The notes: generated from the sequence alone by a model not told the origin. A stretch of DNA of 64,000 bases from Shinella curvata (GCF_022899935.1 NZ_JALJCJ010000002.1:434001-498000), one strand, 5' to 3'. Positions 26,084 through 36,439 are shown, counted from the stretch's first letter. Translations and numbers: made by a program.

Positions 26084-27661
26084 GTGACGGATTCCATTCT
26101 TCAGGACGGCAAGCTTTATATCGGCACCAGCCGCAAGCCTGACGACACCAACAACAAGCCGGAATATCTGGAGCTGAAGTTCGGCAACCGCCACGGCCTC
26201 GTGACGGGCGCGACCGGCACCGGCAAGACCGTGACGCTGCAGATCCTCGCCGAAGGCTTTTCGAATGCCGGCGTGCCGGTGTTCTGCGCCGACGTGAAGG
26301 GCGACCTCTCGGGCATCGGCGCCATGGGCGAGCCGAAGGACTTTCTCCAGAAGCGCGCCGACCAGATCGGGCTCACGCCCTACGACTTCCAGGAATTCCC
26401 CGTCATATTCTGGGATCTCTACGGCGAGAAGGGCCACCGCGTCCGCACGACCATGTCCGAGATGGGGCCGCTTTTGCTCTCGCGCCTGATGAACGCGACG
26501 GATGCGCAGGAAGGCGTCATCAACATCGCCTTCAAGATCGCCGATCAGGGTGGCCTGCCGCTGCTCGACCTCAAGGATTTCCAGGCGCTGCTCAACTATA
26601 TGGGCGAGAACGCCACGACGCTGTCCAACCAGTTCGGCTTCATCTCCAAGGCCTCCGTCGGCTCGATCCAGCGCGAATTGCTGATCCTCGAGCAGCAGGG
26701 CGCCGAACAGTTCTTCGGCGAGCCGGCGCTCAAGATCTCCGACATCATGCGCACCACCAATGACGGCCGTGGCGCGATCTCGGTGCTTGCCGCCGACAAG
26801 CTGATGATGAACCCGCGCCTCTATGGCACCTTCCTCTTGTGGATGCTCTCCGAGCTGTTCGAAGTGCTGCCGGAAGTCGGCGACCCGGAAAAGCCCAAGC
26901 TGGTGTTCTTCTTCGATGAGGCGCATCTGCTGTTCAACGATGCACCGAAGGTTTTGACCGAGCGGGTCGAGCAGGTCGTGCGCCTCATCCGCTCCAAGGG
27001 CGTGGGCGTCTATTTCGTCACGCAGAACCCGCTCGACGTGCCGGAAACGGTGCTCGCCCAGCTCGGCAACCGCGTGCAGCATGCGCTGCGCGCCTATACG
27101 CCGCGCGAGCAGAAGGCGGTGAAGACGGCGGCCGATACGTTCCGCCCCAACCCGGAATTCGACTGCGCCACCGTCATCACCAATCTCGGCACCGGCGAGG
27201 CTCTGGTCTCGACGCTGGAAGGCAAGGGCGCGCCCTCGATGGTGGAACGCACCCTGATCCGGCCGCCGGCCTCGCGGCTCGGCCCGGTCACGGATGCCGA
27301 GCGCAAGCAGATCATGGGCGTCAGCCCCGTCGCCGGCCTTTACGACGAGGATTTCGACCGCGAATCCGCCTATGAAATCCTCATGGCGCGCGCCAAGAAG
27401 GCGGCCGATTCGGCTGCTGCGCAGGAGCAGGCGCAGGCCGAACAGTCCGCCGGGCAATCCTCTGGCGGCAGCCGCTGGACGCTGCCCGGTTTCGGCGACG
27501 ACGAGCCGGCGGCACCCGCAGCACCCAAGCAGGCAAAGCCGCGCTCCGGCTATCAGCGCGAGACGGTGGCGGAAGCGGCGATGAAATCGGTGGCGCGAAC
27601 CGTCGCGTCCTCGCTCGGGCGCGCGCTGGTGCGCGGCATTCTGGGCAGCCTGCGGCGCTAG
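26084..27661 (+). CDS. HerA-like ATPase (DUF853/YjgR family)
   Basis: The 525-residue protein has Walker A GATGTGKT at 42-49 and Walker [14 protein letters not shown], with [19 protein letters not shown] as in E. coli YjgR. It is a FtsK/HerA-superfamily ATPase of unknown substrate. No NurA-like nuclease is adjacent, so a role in end resection is not supported by context. GTG at 26084 follows AGGGAG and gives the YjgR-like short N-terminus. An ATG at 26009 would add 25 residues. Confidence 0.88.
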   Translation: MTDSILQDGKLYIGTSRKPDDTNNKPEYLELKFGNRHGLVTGATGTGKTVTLQILAEGFSNAGVPVFCADVKGDLSGIGAMGEPKDFLQKRADQIGLTPYDFQEFPVIFWDLYGEKGHRVRTTMSEMGPLLLSRLMNATDAQEGVINIAFKIADQGGLPLLDLKDFQALLNYMGENATTLSNQFGFISKASVGSIQRELLILEQQGAEQFFGEPALKISDIMRTTNDGRGAISVLAADKLMMNPRLYGTFLLWMLSELFEVLPEVGDPEKPKLVFFFDEAHLLFNDAPKVLTERVEQVVRLIRSKGVGVYFVTQNPLDVPETVLAQLGNRVQHALRAYTPREQKAVKTAADTFRPNPEFDCATVITNLGTGEALVSTLEGKGAPSMVERTLIRPPASRLGPVTDAERKQIMGVSPVAGLYDEDFDRESAYEILMARAKKAADSAAAQEQAQAEQSAGQSSGGSRWTLPGFGDDEPAAPAAPKQAKPRSGYQRETVAEAAMKSVARTVASSLGRALVRGILGSLRR

Positions 27662-27689
27662 GCGTCGCGTGTTCTGAACGGAAAACTGA

Positions 27690-27719
27690 GGCGAGGGGAT
27701 ATCATTCCCTCGCCTTTTT
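27690..27719. terminator. Intrinsic terminator between HerA-like ATPase and tam
   Basis: GGCGAGGG and CCCTCGCC pair (8 bp) around a nine-base loop and are followed by TTTTT, in the 60-base convergent gap. Confidence 0.85.
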
Positions 27720-27721
27720 CG

Positions 27722-28495
27722 TCAGGCCTTCACCGCCACGATGAACAGCCGCGGGAAGCGCAACAGCCGTCGGCCGTCGGCCATCGGCGCGTAGGCCTTG
27801 GCGATGCGGTTTTCGTAGTCGGCAAGGAAGCCATCACGCTGCCCGGCCGGGATACGGTCGAGATAGGGCCGCAGCCCCGTGCCCTTCACCCATTCGACGA
27901 TCGCCGCCGCATCGGCCATCGGATGATTGTAGGCGGTGTGCCAGACATCGACGCGCGCCGCCTTCGGGCCGAGCGCGTCGATGTAGGCGGCGGGCGCGGG
28001 CAGCGGCTTGCGGCGCGGCGTGCCGGCCTCGAAGGCCCTCTTCCAGGGGCCGGCCATCGCACTTTCCTCCATCAGCAGATGGGAGGGTTCGGAAAGATTA
28101 TCCGGCATCTGCACGGCGAGCACGCCGCCCGGACGCAGGCCATCCATCAGCTCGGCCAGAAGCGGCAGGTGATCCGGCAGCCACTGGAAGACGGCGTTGG
28201 CGTAGAGCAGGGCGGACGGCATCGGCGGGCGCCATTTCGCCAGATCGCATTCGACGAAATCGATACCCGGCAGGCGCTGGCGGGCAGCCTTCAGCATGTC
28301 CGCGGCATTGTCGACACCCTTGACGCCGCGCCCGGGAAAACGCTTCGCCAGCAGCTCCGTCGAGTTGCCGGGGCCGCAGCCGAGATCGAAGACCAGACCG
28401 GCGACGAGATCGTCGGGCACCTGGGCGAGCAGGTCGCGCGCCGGGCGTGTGCGTTCGTCCTCGAATTTCAGGTATTGGGTGGCGGACCAGGCCAT
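27722..28495 (-). CDS. tam: Trans-aconitate 2-methyltransferase
   Basis: The 257-residue class I SAM methyltransferase has motif [17 protein letters not shown], and the Tam-type N-terminus [23 protein letters not shown]. It methylates trans-aconitate, an inhibitory by-product of aconitase, in the cytosol. The ATG at 28495 lies one base from the stop of the upstream dehalogenase gene, so the two are cotranscribed. Confidence 0.94.
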   Translation of the reverse strand: MAWSATQYLKFEDERTRPARDLLAQVPDDLVAGLVFDLGCGPGNSTELLAKRFPGRGVKGVDNAADMLKAARQRLPGIDFVECDLAKWRPPMPSALLYANAVFQWLPDHLPLLAELMDGLRPGGVLAVQMPDNLSEPSHLLMEESAMAGPWKRAFEAGTPRRKPLPAPAAYIDALGPKAARVDVWHTAYNHPMADAAAIVEWVKGTGLRPYLDRIPAGQRDGFLADYENRIAKAYAPMADGRRLLRFPRLFIVAVKA

Positions 28496-28496
28496 G

Positions 28497-29147
28497 TCAG
28501 AGGCTTTCGAGCGAGGGCAGGATCAGCGAGGGGCCGAGATCGAAATATTCGTCCGGCATGTTGGCGCGGTTGATCCACACGGTGCGGAACCCGAACTTCG
28601 TGGCGCCGGCAATGTCCCAGCGGTTGGAGGACTGGAAGGAGACGACATTGGGATAGAGCCGGTAATGCGTCGTCACGAGATCGTAGACGCTCGGCGCCGT
28701 CTTGTAGGTCTTCAGGGTATCGACGGAAAAAATGTCGTCGATGACGGTGTCGAGCGCGGCGTTCTTCACCGCCGAGGCGAGCATGGAGGGCGAGCCGTTC
28801 GACAGGATGGCGATATGCGCGCCCCGGCTTCTCAGCGCCTTGAGCACGGCGGGCACCTCCGGGTAGCAATCGAGCTTCCAATAGGCATCGAGCAGCTTCT
28901 GCCTGAGCGCCGGATCGACCCCGCCGACCCGCTTGAACGTATAGTCGAGCGCCTGTTCGGTCAGCTGCCAGAAATCGGCGTAAGCGCCCATCAGGGCCCG
29001 CGTCCAGGAATATTCCAGCTGCTTGGCGCGCCACATCTCCGAAAACGCCTGATAATTCGGCCCCACATCCCCGGCATGCCGCCGCACCGCCGCATGCACA
29101 TCGAACAGCGTGCCATAGGCATCGAACACATAGGCGGCATGGGACAT
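28497..29147 (-). CDS. Haloacid dehalogenase type II (HAD superfamily)
   Basis: The 216-residue protein has HAD motif [11 protein letters not shown] with nucleophilic Asp9, motif II ILSNGSP, and the type II dehalogenase segments [25 protein letters not shown]. These enzymes hydrolyse 2-haloacids. The natural substrate may differ. GGAGGAA eight bases before the ATG at 29147 supports this start over an ATG at 29168. It is followed at once by tam. Confidence 0.9.
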   Translation of the reverse strand: MSHAAYVFDAYGTLFDVHAAVRRHAGDVGPNYQAFSEMWRAKQLEYSWTRALMGAYADFWQLTEQALDYTFKRVGGVDPALRQKLLDAYWKLDCYPEVPAVLKALRSRGAHIAILSNGSPSMLASAVKNAALDTVIDDIFSVDTLKTYKTAPSVYDLVTTHYRLYPNVVSFQSSNRWDIAGATKFGFRTVWINRANMPDEYFDLGPSLILPSLESL

Positions 29148-29418
29148 GAACGGCGATTCCTCCAGCATTTACGGGGGATTGGGTGGTATCGGCGGGGGAA
29201 TGTCAATTGTGGAGTTGAGGAATGCGGTTCTCGACAACGTTGGCGGCATACACCAAAGGCGAGCTCGATGGCGTATGTCTCGCGGCCTCTGGGCACCGCA
29301 TTTCTACGAGCGCTCGATAACTGGCAAATGATGGCGGCCCTCGGTCCGTGCGATGCCCCACGCGAAACCCATTGCCTAACGCCCTTGGTGCACGACCAAA
29401 AGCATGCCTACAACAATT
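29148..29418. other. Intergenic region, no gene seen
   Basis: This 271-base stretch between the dehalogenase gene and the 3' end of the orphan exported protein holds no convincing ORF, RNA or terminator. Base composition falls towards A+T rightwards, marking the left edge of the unusual region that follows. Confidence 0.4.
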
Positions 29419-30639
29419 TCATTTTTGTGGGCCGATATTAAAAATGGCCATCGTCGCCCCGCCGGTGATCCAGGCCTGCTTGCTGTCCGAGGAAAAGCCA
29501 AGCGTCAGGCTGCCCCAGCCTGGCATCCGAAATCGCTGAAGAACAGAGCCATCAGTCATCGACACAAGGCCGATATCTTCATGGTCACCGGGCATTGTTA
29601 TCAAGGCATATTGGTCATCCGGGCTGATCGCAGGGAGATCGCTGTTCGAGAACTGCTTGGCAGTTCCCATTATAGACCAAACCAGCCGACCCGAGCTTAC
29701 GTCTCTCAACTCCGCGATCATGCCTGACTGTGGCGTCGGCGTCGGGCAGGGATTATGAAATTCGCATATCAATCCGGTTGCGCTCAGATTTCCCATGATC
29801 AGCACCTTGGTGCCGTCCATGGAAAGCGTGTAACTCGCTCTAGCTGTCTTGTTGTGGATAGGCAGAATGCGCGGGCTCTCACCTTGATCCCAGAGCAACC
29901 AAGTATTTGGCAGCCAGGCAGTCAAAACACGCGCCCGCCCGCTCTTGTCGACACGAGAAGATATCCCGGTTAAGTTTTTGTAGCTGGGTAGACCTGATAT
30001 CGCTGCGGTTTCAACGTCTTCCAAAATCTGCCCGACCTTCGCGTCAACGAGAGATATCGTCGGGTTTAGGTCTTCATGTTCTGGTTTGTAGTACGCGCCC
30101 TTGGTCCCGAACGTCGCGAATGCCAAGCCTGAGCCGCCGATCCAAAAGATTTCGTCCAGCGGTCCATTCGGATGCGAGAGAGCCGGCAAACGCGTTTGCC
30201 TGCCATCGTTCGTGAACAAATAGGGTTGCAGTGGCCCAAGCGCAAAACCCCCTCTATTGCTATTCCGCTTGACACCGATGACCTCGGACGAGTCGGCAAG
30301 CCATTCGAAGGGCACCGTCTTGTCGCTGAAGACGGATGAAAGTACACGCCCCGGAAAAGTGTGGTTTGCATCGGACCGATTGAGGCCACCGATCCATAGT
30401 CCCTCAATACTGTGAAAGCTGAATATCTTGCTTCCGTCGGGCGAAAGTGAAACCGGGTAGCCGCTTTGCGGGAGAGGTAGGCAACGGATCGCCGACAGAG
30501 TTGCCGGCCCCTCAGGTTGTGGCTCAAGGGATTCAATGGTCTTGGCCCAATTGCCAGTGCAGTTGATCGCCAGTGGAGCGCTGATCGCGACTGGAGCGAA
30601 AGCAAAGCTAAGCACTACCAATGCGGCCGATCTAAGCAT
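29419..30639 (-). CDS. Exported beta-propeller-like protein, unknown function
   Basis: The 406-residue protein starts with a signal peptide (MLRSAALVVLSFAFAPVAISA). It then carries several blocks like those in WD40/PD40 propellers, each with SPDGSK or MDGTKVLI-like turns: PVSLSPDGSKIFSF, YTLSMDGTKVLIMG, PAISPDDQYALITM and GFSSDSKQAWITGG. Four cysteines suggest disulfides in the periplasm. Codon use is visibly less GC-biased than that of its neighbours, suggesting transfer. It stands alone with nothing recognisable as a partner, and no function can be assigned. Confidence 0.75.
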   Translation of the reverse strand: MLRSAALVVLSFAFAPVAISAPLAINCTGNWAKTIESLEPQPEGPATLSAIRCLPLPQSGYPVSLSPDGSKIFSFHSIEGLWIGGLNRSDANHTFPGRVLSSVFSDKTVPFEWLADSSEVIGVKRNSNRGGFALGPLQPYLFTNDGRQTRLPALSHPNGPLDEIFWIGGSGLAFATFGTKGAYYKPEHEDLNPTISLVDAKVGQILEDVETAAISGLPSYKNLTGISSRVDKSGRARVLTAWLPNTWLLWDQGESPRILPIHNKTARASYTLSMDGTKVLIMGNLSATGLICEFHNPCPTPTPQSGMIAELRDVSSGRLVWSIMGTAKQFSNSDLPAISPDDQYALITMPGDHEDIGLVSMTDGSVLQRFRMPGWGSLTLGFSSDSKQAWITGGATMAIFNIGPQK

Positions 30640-30933
30640 ATGCCACTCTCCATTTTTACTGACACCGTATCGTGTTCGGAAACCTAAAAGTTCCTGAATC
30701 GCGTGGCGGCATTCGATGAGTCGGAATAGAACACAACAGTTCCACGGTGGCAGCCGAATGGCGCGCCGCTATCGGTTTCGTCGAAATTGGAACCTGTCGC
30801 AATGCCCGCTTCCGGCAAGGCGGCTATCGTTATGTGTCGGCTGTCGAGCAGCCGCGTATTTCAGCCCGCCGCCAACGTTCCTGGAAAGAAGATACCTCGT
30901 TCGTGAGGGGAACGCCCCGAAGAACCTACCCCC
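30640..30933. other. Intergenic region upstream of the orphan exported protein
   Basis: This 294-base stretch presumably contains the promoter of the 406-residue protein gene. Open frames across it look like chance. No repeat, transposase remnant or RNA was recognised. Confidence 0.4.
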
Positions 30934-31974
<1,041 letters not shown>

Positions 31975-32053
31975 GATCGTCTCCCTTTGCTTCCTGTATT
32001 GCATGCACCCCGAAGGGCCTCAATCGCGCGACCCATGATAAGACCTGATACAC

Positions 32054-32073
32054 CCATTCAACATCTTGAATGG
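32054..32073. promoter_or_regulatory. 8-bp inverted repeat between alcohol dehydrogenase and aminotransferase genes
   Basis: CCATTCAA and TTGAATGG flank CATC in the 184-base divergent region. It may be an operator or a small hairpin in the aminotransferase leader. No regulator gene is adjacent. Confidence 0.35.
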
Positions 32074-32158
32074 ACAAGCGGCGTGCGCTGTCGGAAGGCA
32101 GATGCAGCTTGACCGGCCCTGCCGGCCGGGCGTTTGATGGGCGAAAAGGAGTAGAACA

Positions 32159-33043
32159 ATGCCAGTCGATACATCACCACGCTCGACGACCTGGACCTTC
32201 GTGGACGGCGAATGGATTTCGGGCAACCCGCCGCTGATCGGCCCCACCTCGCACGCCATGTGGCTCGGCTCGACCGTGTTCGACGGCGGCCGCTGGTTCG
32301 ACGGCATCGCGCCGGACCTCGACCTGCATTGCCAGCGCGTCAACCGCTCGGCGCAAGCGCTGGGCCTCAAGGCGACGATGCGGGCGGAAGAAATCGAGAC
32401 GCTCGCCTGGGAAGGCGTCAAGAGGTTCGACGGCAAGACGGCGATCTATATCAAGCCGATGTACTGGGCCGAGCACGGTTCTCCCAGTGGCGTCGTCGCG
32501 CCGGATGACGAGTCGACGCGCTTCGCGCTCTGCCTCTTCGAAGCCCCGATGGGCGATCCGAAGGCAGCGTCCTCGCTGACCGTCTCGCCCTTCCGCCGTC
32601 CGACGGTGGAATGCATGCCGACGGATGCCAAGGCCGGCTGCCTCTACCCCAACAATGCCCGCATGCAGATAGAGGCGCGCAAGCGCGGCTTCGACAACGC
32701 GCTGGTGCGCGACATGCTCGGAAATGTTGCGGAAACGGCGTCGTCCAACGTCTTCATGGTCCGGGACGGCGTCGTCTTCACGCCGGCCGCCAACCGCACG
32801 TTCCTCGCCGGCATCACTCGCAGCCGGGTCATCGGCCTGCTCCGCGAAGCCGGCTTCGAGGTGGTCGAAACCACCCTGACGGTCGCCGATTTCGAGGCCG
32901 CCGACGAGATCTTCACCTCGGGCAACTATTCCAAGGTCGTTCCGGTAACGCGTCTCGACGGCCGCGACCTGCAGCCCGGCCCGATCACCGCCAAGGCCCG
33001 CGACCTCTATTTTGACTGGGCCCATTCCAGCGGGGATGCGTAA
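32159..33043 (+). CDS. Class IV aminotransferase (branched-chain aminotransferase-like)
   Basis: The 294-residue PLP enzyme has the fold-type IV pattern: FDGGRWFDG near residue 45, AIYIKPMYW, the segment VRDMLGNVAETASSNVFMVRDG with the Glu that contacts the pyridine ring, and TPAANRTFLAGITRSRVI near the phosphate-binding loop. It probably transaminates branched-chain keto acids, though D-amino-acid and aminodeoxychorismate lyase relatives cannot be excluded. AAAGGAG precedes the ATG. Confidence 0.88.
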   Translation: MPVDTSPRSTTWTFVDGEWISGNPPLIGPTSHAMWLGSTVFDGGRWFDGIAPDLDLHCQRVNRSAQALGLKATMRAEEIETLAWEGVKRFDGKTAIYIKPMYWAEHGSPSGVVAPDDESTRFALCLFEAPMGDPKAASSLTVSPFRRPTVECMPTDAKAGCLYPNNARMQIEARKRGFDNALVRDMLGNVAETASSNVFMVRDGVVFTPAANRTFLAGITRSRVIGLLREAGFEVVETTLTVADFEAADEIFTSGNYSKVVPVTRLDGRDLQPGPITAKARDLYFDWAHSSGDA

Positions 33044-33050
33044 ACGACAA

Positions 33051-33076
33051 GAAAGCCGGTCAAACGACCGGCTTTC
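33051..33076. terminator. Terminator between aminotransferase gene and secreted-protein gene
   Basis: GAAAGCCGGTC and GACCGGCTTTC form a perfect 11-bp stem around AAAC in a convergent gap of 60 bases. The flanking runs are short. Confidence 0.75.
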
Positions 33077-33103
33077 TGCTTTCAAAGGCCAGTTTCGCGA
33101 CGC

Positions 33104-33496
33104 CTATTCCTGCCCCGCGGCATCCTCCGTCTTGTTGTCGCCGGTCGCGGCCTTCTGCTCGGCCGCCGCGGCGCGCTCGCTTTCGCGCACCACATGCAGA
33201 AACTCGGCGGCGATCGGTGGCGACACCTCCACCGTCTTCTTCTGCTTGTCGTATATGCAGACATAGGTGATCTGGCTCTTGGCCTCCGGCGAAAGCCCTT
33301 CGACGGCGGCGATGCCGAAAGACTCCGTACCGGTCGGCTCGACGAACACGGTCGGCGTTCCCAGCGCCTCGGGCAGGCTCGCCAGGCAGCTTTTCTCCAC
33401 ATCAGCGCGGAATTCCTCCCAGGCGTCGGAGGAGGAGGCGTGGGCCAGCGGGGCGGCGAGCGAAAGGGCGAGGAGGGCAAGGGGGATGGCGCGCAT
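33104..33496 (-). CDS. Hypothetical secreted protein
   Basis: The 130-residue product has a signal peptide (MRAIPLALLALSLAAPLAHA) and a mature part with two cysteines (KSCLASLPEAL and YVCIYDKQKK), then an acidic Ala/Glu-rich tail. GGAG precedes the ATG at 33496, and an ATG at 33508 is an alternative. Presumably periplasmic. No family is recognised. It is divergent from sodB. Confidence 0.75.
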   Translation of the reverse strand: MRAIPLALLALSLAAPLAHASSSDAWEEFRADVEKSCLASLPEALGTPTVFVEPTGTESFGIAAVEGLSPEAKSQITYVCIYDKQKKTVEVSPPIAAEFLHVVRESERAAAAEQKAATGDNKTEDAAGQE

Positions 33497-33704
33497 GAAA
33501 AACTCCACATTGGCGGGGGACGGGCGAAATGCTGCAAATCACAATTCGTTCCGCTTCACCTTTGATCTAACAGGAAAAACCGGAAGGATTTTGTCGAAGG
33601 TCAGGAAATTTTGGAACCCGGGCGGTTGCCTCTTCCAGTTGCCGCTCCTATGTTCCGGTCACGGATTTCCTTTAAAAATTCCGTCGCCAAGAGGAGACAC
33701 CACA

Positions 33705-34307
33705 ATGGCTTTCGAACTTCCGCCGCTTCCCTATGATTACGACGCCCTCGCGCCCTTCATGTCGCGCGAAACGCTCGAATATCACCACGACAAGCACCAC
33801 AAGGCCTATGTCGATAACGGCAACAAGCTGGCGGAAGAAGCCGGTCTGGCCGATCTCTCGCTCGAAGAGATCGTCAAGAAGTCCTACGGCACCAACCAGG
33901 GCCTCTTCAACAATGCCGGCCAGCACTACAACCACATCCATTTCTGGAAGTGGCTGAAGAAGGACGGCGGCGGCAAGAGCCTGCCGGGCGCCCTCCAGAA
34001 GGCCATCGACAGCGATCTCGGCGGCTACGACAAGTTCCGCACCGATTTCATCGCCGCCGGCACGACGCAGTTCGGTTCGGGCTGGGCCTGGCTCTCCGTC
34101 AAGGACGGCAAGCTCGCGATCTCCAAGACCCCGAACGGCGAAAACCCGCTGGTGCACGGCGCAGAGCCGATCCTCGGCGTCGACGTCTGGGAACACTCCT
34201 ATTACATCGACTACCGCAACGCCCGCCCGAAGTACCTCGAAGCCTTCGTCGACAGCCTGATCAACTGGGACTACGTCCTGGAGCGCTACGAAGCCGCCAC
34301 GAAGTAA
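33705..34307 (+). CDS. sodB: Superoxide dismutase, Fe/Mn family (Fe type)
   Basis: The 200-residue enzyme has metal ligands at His27 (EYHHDKHH), the second His in NNAGQHYNHIHFW, and Asp and His in LGVDVWEHSYYIDYRN. The Gln in NNAGQ occupies the position found in iron enzymes, so Fe use is favoured, though cambialism is possible. It dismutates superoxide in the cytosol. GAGGAGA precedes the ATG and a terminator follows, so it is a single-gene unit. Confidence 0.95.
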   Translation: MAFELPPLPYDYDALAPFMSRETLEYHHDKHHKAYVDNGNKLAEEAGLADLSLEEIVKKSYGTNQGLFNNAGQHYNHIHFWKWLKKDGGGKSLPGALQKAIDSDLGGYDKFRTDFIAAGTTQFGSGWAWLSVKDGKLAISKTPNGENPLVHGAEPILGVDVWEHSYYIDYRNARPKYLEAFVDSLINWDYVLERYEAATK

Positions 34308-34331
34308 TTTTCGCACGCAGTGGCATTTCGG

Positions 34332-34364
34332 AAACCCCGGTCGTAAACGGCCGGGGTTTTTGTT
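34332..34364 (+). terminator. Intrinsic terminator after sodB
   Basis: AAACCCCGG pairs with CCGGGGTTT (9 bp), followed by further T residues. Confidence 0.82.
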
Positions 34365-34424
34365 TGCTCTGTCATTTCACCTGCGTTGTGCTAGTTTGTA
34401 CACATCTCAACACAGGTGGCGACC

Positions 34425-34682
34425 ATGAGCAGCACAACGATGACGATCCGCGTCAGTACGGATCTGAAGGAACGGCTGGACAGACTGGCGGCGGATACAC
34501 GGCGAAGCCGGTCGTTTCTCGCGGCGGAAGCCGTCGAGGCCTATGTGGCGAGGGAGCTTGCCATCGTCGATGGTATCAATGAAGCGCTTGGCGATGTCCG
34601 TGGCGGGCGGACGATAGCGCATGACGATGCGATGGCCGAATTGAATGCCGCAATCGATGCTGCCGAGCGCGAAAGAAGGTGA
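34425..34682 (+). CDS. Ribbon-helix-helix antitoxin (ParD/CopG type)
   Basis: The 85-residue protein has an RHH domain, MTIRVSTDLKERLDRLAADTRRSRSFLAAEAVEAYV, with the N-terminal strand and two helices expected of DNA-binding antitoxins, followed by an acidic C-terminal tail that would wrap the toxin. Its stop overlaps the GTG of the toxin gene. AGGTGG precedes the ATG at 34425. Confidence 0.9.
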   Translation: MSSTTMTIRVSTDLKERLDRLAADTRRSRSFLAAEAVEAYVARELAIVDGINEALGDVRGGRTIAHDDAMAELNAAIDAAERERR

Positions 34683-34987
34683 AGCGGCCCGTCCGCTGGT
34701 CGCGCGCGGCGCTCGATGATCTCACTGAGCAGGTGCGCCATATCGCTCTCGATGACCCCGCGGCCGCCCGCGCCGTTGCCCAGCGAATTGGCGCCGCCGT
34801 TCGCCTGCTGGGTGAGCGCGCCATTGGGCGGCCGGGCCGTGTCGGTGGCACCTATGAGAAATCGGTGACCGGCTTTCCCTATGTGATCGCCTATAGCCTG
34901 GAAATGATGGACGGCCGCGAAACGCTGTTCGTCCTGCGTGTCATTCATACGGCGCGTGACTGGCCATCCGGCGAATGGCCGGACTAG
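34679..34987 (+). CDS. RelE/ParE-family toxin
   Basis: The 102-residue protein has the ParE fold pattern: VRWSRAALDDLTEQVRHIALDDPAAARAV, a central GRPGRVGGTYEKSVTGFPYVIAYSLE, and the C-terminal LRVIHTARDWP. It starts at GTG overlapping the antitoxin stop by four bases, the normal coupling in such pairs. ParE members poison gyrase, and RelE members cleave mRNA on the ribosome. The Arg/His C-terminus here is ParE-like. It overlaps the convergent WYL regulator gene by four bases. Confidence 0.9.
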   Translation: MKRPVRWSRAALDDLTEQVRHIALDDPAAARAVAQRIGAAVRLLGERAIGRPGRVGGTYEKSVTGFPYVIAYSLEMMDGRETLFVLRVIHTARDWPSGEWPD

Positions 34988-35694
34988 GGCGCCGCCGCCC
35001 GGTTCTCCACCCATCCGGCAATCCACAACTGCCGCAGCCCATCCCCTTCGCCGCGAAAATACGCCTCCGTCCTCTCGCAAGCCTCCACTCGGTCTGCGCG
35101 AAAATTGCGGATGGCCTGGCGCAGCTCGCACCAGGCGACGATGTTGGCCGTTTCCGAATAGTAGATGAGGGCGATGGGGTGGATGGTGCGTTCGGTGGCG
35201 CGGGCATATTCGTCGCGGTAGTCGATCAGCAATTTTTCTTCGTCGCGAATGGCGCGGCGCGCGGTGGCGAGGTCGATGCCTTCGGGCTGGCGCGGCACGC
35301 TGCCCCAGGCATGCAGCGCGCGGGCCGAGAGCGTCTGGCGCAGCGGCGGCGGCACCGCACCGGCGATTTTTTTCGCGACGCGGCCGGCGGCGGCCCTCAG
35401 TTCGGTGTCGCCGGTGCGCTCGAGAAGCGCGAGCGCCAGAACGATCGCCTCCGTCTCCTCGATGGAAAACATCAGCGGCGGCAGATCGAAGCCGGGGCGC
35501 AGGATATAGCCGATGCCGCGTTCGCCCTCGACGGGCACGCGCATCGCCTGCAGGGCGGCGATATCACGGTAGATCGAGCGCACTGTCACCTCCAACCGGG
35601 CGGCGATCTCGGCGGCCGTTATCGGGTTGCGGGCAAGCCGCAAAATCTGGATGATCTCGAACAGCCGCGAGGCCTTGCGCATCGGTTTCCCCAT
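34984..35694 (-). CDS. YafY-type transcriptional regulator (HTH_11-WYL)
   Basis: The protein of about 236 residues has an N-terminal winged helix (RLFEIIQILRLARNPITAAEIAARLEVTVRSIYRDIAAL) and a WYL-type domain with the segment IDYRDEYARATERTIHPIALIYYSETANIVAWCELRQAIRNFRADRV. WYL regulators bind nucleotide-like or DNA ligands. It is divergent from a LysE exporter gene and a 24-bp inverted repeat with a third copy of its half-site lies between them. Start candidates are ATG 35694, ATG 35682 and GTG 35706, the last within the repeat. Confidence 0.88.
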   Translation of the reverse strand: MGKPMRKASRLFEIIQILRLARNPITAAEIAARLEVTVRSIYRDIAALQAMRVPVEGERGIGYILRPGFDLPPLMFSIEETEAIVLALALLERTGDTELRAAAGRVAKKIAGAVPPPLRQTLSARALHAWGSVPRQPEGIDLATARRAIRDEEKLLIDYRDEYARATERTIHPIALIYYSETANIVAWCELRQAIRNFRADRVEACERTEAYFRGEGDGLRQLWIAGWVENRAAAP

Positions 35695-35696
35695 CA

Positions 35697-35720
35697 CAAC
35701 TGACACATCCCTGTCAGTTG
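35697..35720. promoter_or_regulatory. 24-bp inverted repeat in WYL regulator/LysE intergenic region
   Basis: CAACTGACA and TGTCAGTTG are perfect 9-bp arms separated by CATCCC. The site lies at the start of the regulator gene, so it is a likely autoregulatory operator. A third copy of the half-site occurs at 35796-35804. Confidence 0.65.
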
Positions 35721-35795
35721 GCTTCCTTTATAGCACGCCCCAAGCGCTTGAAACAAAAGGCAGCATAGGGCCGCCGCGCAGAAAACGGCAATGGA

Positions 35796-35804
35796 CAACT
35801 GACA
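35796..35804 (+). promoter_or_regulatory. Third CAACTGACA half-site overlapping the LysE start codon
   Basis: The same 9-mer as the arms of the 35697-35720 repeat ends on the A of the LysE ATG. It could let the WYL regulator block LysE initiation or transcription. Confidence 0.45.
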
Positions 35805-36439
35805 TGACCTACAGTGAAAATCTCTGGCTCTTCTTCCTGCTCGTCTCGGGCATCATCATCGTGCCGGGCATGGACATGGTTTTCGTCATGGCGAGCTCCC
35901 TGTCGGGCGGGCGCAAGGCCGGTCTTTCGGCGACCTTCGGCATCATGGCGGGCGGGCTGGTGCACACGCTCTATGCCGCGCTCGGCGTCGGCGTGCTCCT
36001 GCATTTCGCGCCGCAGCTCTTCAATGCGCTGCTGGTCGCCGGCGCGCTCTATGTCGCCTGGATCGGCTGGCAACTTTTTCGAAGCTCGATTGTCATCGAT
36101 TCCGTCGATGGCATCGACCGGCGCGGTCTCGTCACCCGCTTCCGCCAGGGCGCGCTGACGAGCCTGATGAACCCGAAGGCCTATCTCTTCATGCTTGCGG
36201 TTTTCCCGCAGTTCCTGCGCCCGGAATTCGGCCCCGTCTGGCGGCAGGCAACGATCATGCTGCTGGTGATCTGGGTGACGCAGCTCGCGGTCTATGGCGG
36301 GCTGGCGCTGGCCGCCGCCCGCAGCCGCGATGCGCTGACCGGCAATCCGGCGGTTACCCGCTTCATCGGCCGCGCGGCCGGCGTGCTCCTGGTGGTCATC
36401 GCCGTTTTCACACTGTGGCGGGGCTGGGGCAGCCTCTGA
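35804..36439 (+). CDS. LysE-family translocator
   Basis: The 211-residue protein has about six helices, with PGMDMVFVMASSLSGGRKAGLSATFGI near the N-terminus and LMNPKAYLFMLAVFPQF after the third helix, both diagnostic for LysE/RhtB exporters of amino acids and related compounds. The ATG at 35804 is used. The frame is open upstream but that part covers the regulator's operator. It is divergent from the WYL regulator gene, its likely controller. Confidence 0.92.
   Translation: MTYSENLWLFFLLVSGIIIVPGMDMVFVMASSLSGGRKAGLSATFGIMAGGLVHTLYAALGVGVLLHFAPQLFNALLVAGALYVAWIGWQLFRSSIVIDSVDGIDRRGLVTRFRQGALTSLMNPKAYLFMLAVFPQFLRPEFGPVWRQATIMLLVIWVTQLAVYGGLALAAARSRDALTGNPAVTRFIGRAAGVLLVVIAVFTLWRGWGSL

Noticed and set aside
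26084-27661. HerA-NurA-type defence or end-resection system
   Set aside because: No NurA, SIR2 or other defence partner is adjacent, and the ATPase matches the YjgR/DUF853 group rather than HerA defence proteins.
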